A DNA stretch of 64,000 nt from Xenorhabdus poinarii G6 (lineage in GTDB: Bacteria > Pseudomonadota > Gammaproteobacteria > Enterobacterales > Enterobacteriaceae): assembly GCF_000968175.1 (NCBI RefSeq), contig NZ_FO704551.1, positions 1,984,001-2,048,000 of the forward strand. Direction: 5' to 3'. This document shows positions 61,444 to 64,000 of this stretch, in pieces. The first letter of the stretch is position 1. Each line of letters starts with the position of its first letter. Position numbers and translations under genes: made by a program. Below the pieces are notes generated by a model. The model was not told the DNA's origin and did no database searches. It saw only the letters and a list, made by a program, of their open reading frames with translations.

Positions 61444-62689
61444 TAGGGCAACCGCATGAATGTTCAAATATCATCCAAACCGGAAAACCCTGCTTGTAAT
61501 ACCTGCTCCAAAAAGCCGATTTTCATCCAGGCTCGTTTACGTTTCATTCTGATACTTAATTTAGTCGTTTCTTTTTTTAACATATTTAACGCGACCCGTC
61601 TCAATATCGCGATGTTTTCCGCTGCATTTTTACGGTAAATTTTGCAGTCATCTTCCCGAAAGGAGACATCCAGTATCCAGTGAAGATTATTTTCGATCTG
61701 CCAGTGGCTACGTATGGCCTGAGCAAACTGTTCTTCTGTTAACTCTGCTGAACTGATGGCGTAACGGTATTCCAGGCTGGCGGATTTTCCTTTTTCTTGC
61801 CGGTATCCGACTGTCACGCCAACTGTTTTTAATTCAGGCCATTCCGGGAAATGGGCGACTAATGAACTCGCATCCATGACATGACTTTGCCTAATTTCAA
61901 TACGTCCATGCCCCTGTTCTATGTGTACTTTTTCTCTTGTCAATGACCCGGAGAGTTGTCCCGCCAGTGCCTCCCTGACTACACGGTGGAGATTTTTCTG
62001 ATTGTCTTTCACACTCAGCAAATAATCAGCGCCCGCCTCAATAATGTCCCGGGCTATCTGGGTTTGACATCCCATTGCATCAATGGAAATGAGGGCGCCT
62101 TTCAGTTCCAATAACTTAATCAGTTCAGGGATGGCAGTGATCTCATTTGACTTACTTTGTGTTCTGACCTGACCAATGACGAGTTGGTTTGCAGCGGCGT
62201 AAGCACTCACCATGTGGAGAGTTGAATAACGATCTTCACGATGATAAGAGCCACGCAATACTTTACCGTCGATCGCCACTAATTCCCCTTTGGTGAGTTG
62301 GTGAACAGAACGCATCCAGTTGATAAAACAGAGATTAAATTGTTCTGGTTTGATGCGAGAAAGGACCCGGGCAATGGTGTCATCAACAGGAACGCCTTCT
62401 TTGAACATACCTTGTTTAAGAAACCAGTCATGATGGCCTTCAGTATATTCCTGAATATCACTCCAGCCCTCCGCCCCCGCAATAATCGCGCAAAGGGTGG
62501 CAAACAAAATGTCAAATAAAGGATAGGCCACTTTGGCCGTCTGACGTGGGTCTTCGATATCGGAGAAATGGTCAGTGAAACTGTCAAGGTACATGGTATT
62601 GACTCTCAAAAGAGAGTATAAGATCACAGCTATTTACTCGAATCAACTTAATTTACCGTTGGCTAAAAAACATTCGCGATCTTGCCCTG
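61444..62689 (-). mobile_element. ISAs1-family insertion sequence
   Basis: 1,246-bp element with one transposase gene on the minus strand. Terminal inverted repeats match at 15 of 21 bases: left end TAGGGCAACCGCATGAATG, right end (complement) CAGGGCAAGATCGCGAATG. Flanked by a perfect 10-bp target duplication, in the range for this family. It sits inside the NADAR gene. The intact transposase and perfect duplication suggest recent insertion. Confidence 0.93.
61464..62594 (-). CDS. ISAs1-family transposase (H-repeat-associated type)
   Basis: DDE transposase; from MYLDSFTDHF it has 376 residues and looks full length. N-terminal D-I-E-D-P-R segment, Asp in A-I-D-G-K-V-L-R-G-S, Asp in I-S-I-D-A-M-G-C-Q, Glu in H-W-Q-I-E-N-N-L-H-W-x-L-D-V-S-F-R-E-D-D. 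No internal stop. Confidence 0.95.
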   Translation of the reverse strand: MYLDSFTDHFSDIEDPRQTAKVAYPLFDILFATLCAIIAGAEGWSDIQEYTEGHHDWFLKQGMFKEGVPVDDTIARVLSRIKPEQFNLCFINWMRSVHQLTKGELVAIDGKVLRGSYHREDRYSTLHMVSAYAAANQLVIGQVRTQSKSNEITAIPELIKLLELKGALISIDAMGCQTQIARDIIEAGADYLLSVKDNQKNLHRVVREALAGQLSGSLTREKVHIEQGHGRIEIRQSHVMDASSLVAHFPEWPELKTVGVTVGYRQEKGKSASLEYRYAISSAELTEEQFAQAIRSHWQIENNLHWILDVSFREDDCKIYRKNAAENIAILRRVALNMLKKETTKLSIRMKRKRAWMKIGFLEQVLQAGFSGLDDI

Positions 62690-62699
62690 TGTTCCGCAC
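62690..62699. repeat. Target-site duplication, right copy
   Basis: TGTTCCGCAC, identical to 61434-61443. Confidence 0.9.
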
Positions 62700-63068
62700 T
62701 GGTATATTTTACATCATCAATAATAAATGGAGCCAGATACCACTGACTTAGACAAGATTTAGTGATTTGGTTGGAATGATTGGTCTTATGTCCCCAGAAA
62801 AAAAGATATTTCAGTTTTTTTCCTGATTGATGCAAACAACACAAGGTCTTAACATCCATATTAATTCTCCATAACACAATAAATTAGCTTTAATAAATAA
62901 CAACCACTATCATACAATTTTTTTTATGTTTGTCGATAAATATCACACCCATTTCATTGAAATAAATAAGAATACCAAAGTAAACTTAAACAAAAATAAC
63001 TTATGTCAACGATAGTCAGTGCCAGCAATGGCCTATTTTTTTGAATAAATTTTCATATTATCCTTAAG

Positions 63069-63548
63069 TTATTTCATCGTTAATTTACGACCGAGAACAA
63101 ATACCGCCGCCAACCCCACCAAATCAATCGTGATTAAAGTCCCAGCAAATAACATTTCGCCTCGGAAAGCAAAAATCGTCGCCACAATGAGGATAAAGAT
63201 CGCAATAAAAAAGCCCATCCATTGCCCTCTTCTATCCCTGTTTATTAATCCATTCAATGCCTTATTTTGCTTTTCATGTTGAAAAACCTGCTCTTTTTCT
63301 CTCAGAGAAAACACCCTCTCGGTGTACCCTGGTAAAATTGATTCATAATTTTTTAACTCATCAGGAGATGGAAATGAACCAACACAATAGGAAATTTCCT
63401 TGTTTTCAGCCAAATATTTATTGAGTGAATGCGTTTCTAAAGCATCATGGTAATCATTTGTGGGCATAATATCGAGAATGCTCCCTATCGCTCTGAAGTA
63501 ATGACTAATATTCGCGTTCACGTCTTCTCCATCAGTAATATACAGCAA
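63069..63548 (-). CDS. DUF2335-like membrane protein
   Basis: 159 residues. A polar N-terminal half ends in a helix with L-P-G-Y-T-E-R-V-F-S and E-K-Q-N-K-A-L-N-G, followed by two membrane helices (about 108-128 and 131-150) and a basic tail. This pattern fits the DUF2335 family, often found in phages and of unknown function. The start could also be the ATG at 63467. It lies about 60 bp after cro on the same strand, in the position of the early right operon. Confidence 0.7.
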   Translation of the reverse strand: MLYITDGEDVNANISHYFRAIGSILDIMPTNDYHDALETHSLNKYLAENKEISYCVGSFPSPDELKNYESILPGYTERVFSLREKEQVFQHEKQNKALNGLINRDRRGQWMGFFIAIFILIVATIFAFRGEMLFAGTLITIDLVGLAAVFVLGRKLTMK

Positions 63549-63607
63549 AAATACGTTAATAAAATCAGTAGATTAATTAAGTTCAACCCATAATAGATAT
63601 CAATTAA

Positions 63608-63829
63608 TTATACTTCTGATATTTTTCCTGATCGCGATATGCTTTGTTTTTGACTTGGGAACGGACGGCATTCTTCCGCCTTGTAGGTGCCATCTTTTTG
63701 ACGAATCAAAAATATTTGACGCCCTGAACGCAATGCCTTACTGATCGCAGTTTGATGAACGCCCACCAAACGCGCTGCATTCGCTTGACCATTCAACTTC
63801 ACATATTCTGACAATGGGATCTTTTCCAT
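63608..63829 (-). CDS. cro: Phage Cro-family repressor
   Basis: Small HTH repressor of the lambda Cro type. From MEKIPLSEYV it has 73 residues (lambda 66) with ribosome site AGGAGA. The helix-turn-helix Q-A-N-A-A-R-L-V-G-V-H-Q-T-A-I-S-K-A-L-R-S-G-R-Q-I-F-L aligns residue for residue with lambda Cro, and the C-terminus (A-E-E-C-R-P-F-P-S-Q-K-Q) also matches. Divergent from the cI-like gene across 99 bp of operators. An in-frame extension up to 63880 covers an operator and is unlikely to be translated. Confidence 0.92.
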   Translation of the reverse strand: MEKIPLSEYVKLNGQANAARLVGVHQTAISKALRSGRQIFLIRQKDGTYKAEECRPFPSQKQSISRSGKISEV

Positions 63830-63854
63830 ACACTTTCTCCTTCGCTCACAAAAT

Positions 63855-63869
63855 AATATCCAAAGTAAT
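63855..63869. promoter_or_regulatory. Phage operator site A
   Basis: AATATCCAAAGTAAT, imperfect match to the central operator. It overlaps the -10 (TATTAT, 63853-63858) of the cro-ward promoter on the minus strand. Confidence 0.7.
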
Positions 63870-63878
63870 AAATATTTC

Positions 63879-63893
63879 AATACTTTTAGTATT
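63879..63893. promoter_or_regulatory. Phage operator site B (perfect palindrome)
   Basis: AATACTTTTAGTATT, a perfect 6-3-6 palindrome. It overlaps the -35 (TTGAAA, complement of 63875-63880) of the cro-ward promoter, which has a 16-bp spacer. Confidence 0.8.
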
Positions 63894-63902
63894 TATCATT
63901 TT

Positions 63903-63917
63903 AATAGCGTTGGTATT
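63903..63917. promoter_or_regulatory. Phage operator site C
   Basis: AATAGCGTTGGTATT, partial palindrome exactly 24 bp from site B, overlapping the likely -10 (TATTAA) of the cI-ward promoter. Confidence 0.7.
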
Positions 63918-63928
63918 AAAATGAGTCT

Positions 63929-64000
63929 ATGAAAAAGAAACTCACAGCAGAACAACTTGCCGAAGCAGCACGCTTAAAAGCGCTATTTGAATCCAGGAAA
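63929..64000 (+). CDS. Phage CI-like repressor, N-terminal fragment
   Basis: Only the first 24 codons are in the window: M-K-K-K-L-T-A-E-Q-L-A-E-A-A-R-L-K-A-L-F-E-S-R-K. This aligns with the lambda CI N-terminus (K-K-P-L-T-Q-E-Q-L-E-D-A-R-R-L-K-A). A possible -10 about 10 bp upstream would give an almost leaderless mRNA, as for lambda cI from PRM. The rest lies beyond the window. Confidence 0.82.
   Translation, partial: MKKKLTAEQLAEAARLKALFESRK

Larger units (their letters stand above)
61049..62859 (-). pseudogene. NADAR (YbiA-type) N-glycosidase gene split by an insertion sequence
   Basis: Two pieces of one gene flank an ISAs1-type element. The N-terminal piece (62859 down to 62690) reads M-D-V-K-T-L up to the insertion in Y-T-S-A-E-H; the C-terminal piece (to 61049) resumes Y-M-M-A-E-K-A-R-L-F and ends L-A-A-P-K-K-T. 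Removing the element and one copy of the 10-bp duplication restores an intact frame of about 184 residues with F-F-W-G-H, S-A-E-H-Y-M-M-A-E-K-A and W-G-I-G-L. NADAR enzymes act on riboflavin intermediates (YbiA) or on ADP-ribose/NAD-derived groups, and are common in phages and defence islands. Both halves still have open frames, but no full protein can be made. Confidence 0.93.

Noticed and set aside
1..64000. CRISPR arrays, rRNA genes, toxin complexes, large NRPS/PKS genes
   Set aside because: None is present: no regularly spaced repeats, no rRNA sequence, and no long modular genes.

Overview
The window looks like a chromosomal segment from a gammaproteobacterium of the Morganellaceae, most like Xenorhabdus or Photorhabdus. 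This rests on the proteins, which are clear enterobacterial orthologues, on the AT-rich intergenic DNA, and on a gene order in which fli, flg, flhBA, che, mot and flhDC sit in one block. The species is an inference; no database search was run.

Positions 1-42,500 form a nearly complete flagellar and chemotaxis island. It starts with the end of fliK, then fliLMNOPQR on the plus strand and flgBCDEFGHIJ plus flgKL on the minus strand. flgA, flgM and flgN follow on the plus strand. The minus strand then carries flhBA, cheRBYZ with two chemoreceptors, motAB-cheAW and the master regulator flhDC. Three good sigma-28 (FliA) promoters can be read, before flgM, flgK and the second chemoreceptor gene. 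Two cassettes interrupt the island. One is a four-gene chaperone-usher fimbrial operon (17.4-22.3 kb) at the spot where flhE might be expected; flhE itself is not in the window. The other is a sodium/amino-acid symporter plus an alpha/beta hydrolase (25.9-28.4 kb) between flhB and cheZ. About 1.5 kb of AT-rich DNA without a recognisable gene lies upstream of flhDC.

Positions 42.5-46.7 kb hold an intact mgtC followed by a decayed mgtB-type Mg2+ P-type ATPase, a possible frameshifted small membrane-protein gene, a cspC/cspE-like cold-shock gene and ylaC. Four identical tRNA-Asn(GTT) genes follow in tandem (46.9-48.0 kb). Next come pyrC, bssS, trhO (yceA) and lpxL, a housekeeping set with E. coli-like neighbours. 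From 52.4 to 61 kb lies a mixed accessory and metabolic region: two LysR regulators, a LysE-type exporter, a small secreted protein, a PhzF-type isomerase, the L-lactate permease and dehydrogenase pair lldPD, and a small serine hydrolase.

The right end is mobile. A NADAR (YbiA-type) gene has been cut by an ISAs1-family element with a 10-bp target duplication, and the original reading frame can be rebuilt exactly. Beyond it are a DUF2335-like membrane protein gene and a lambda-type immunity switch: cro, three evenly spaced 15-bp operators, and a divergent, apparently leaderless cI-like gene that runs off the window. This marks the edge of a prophage or prophage remnant.
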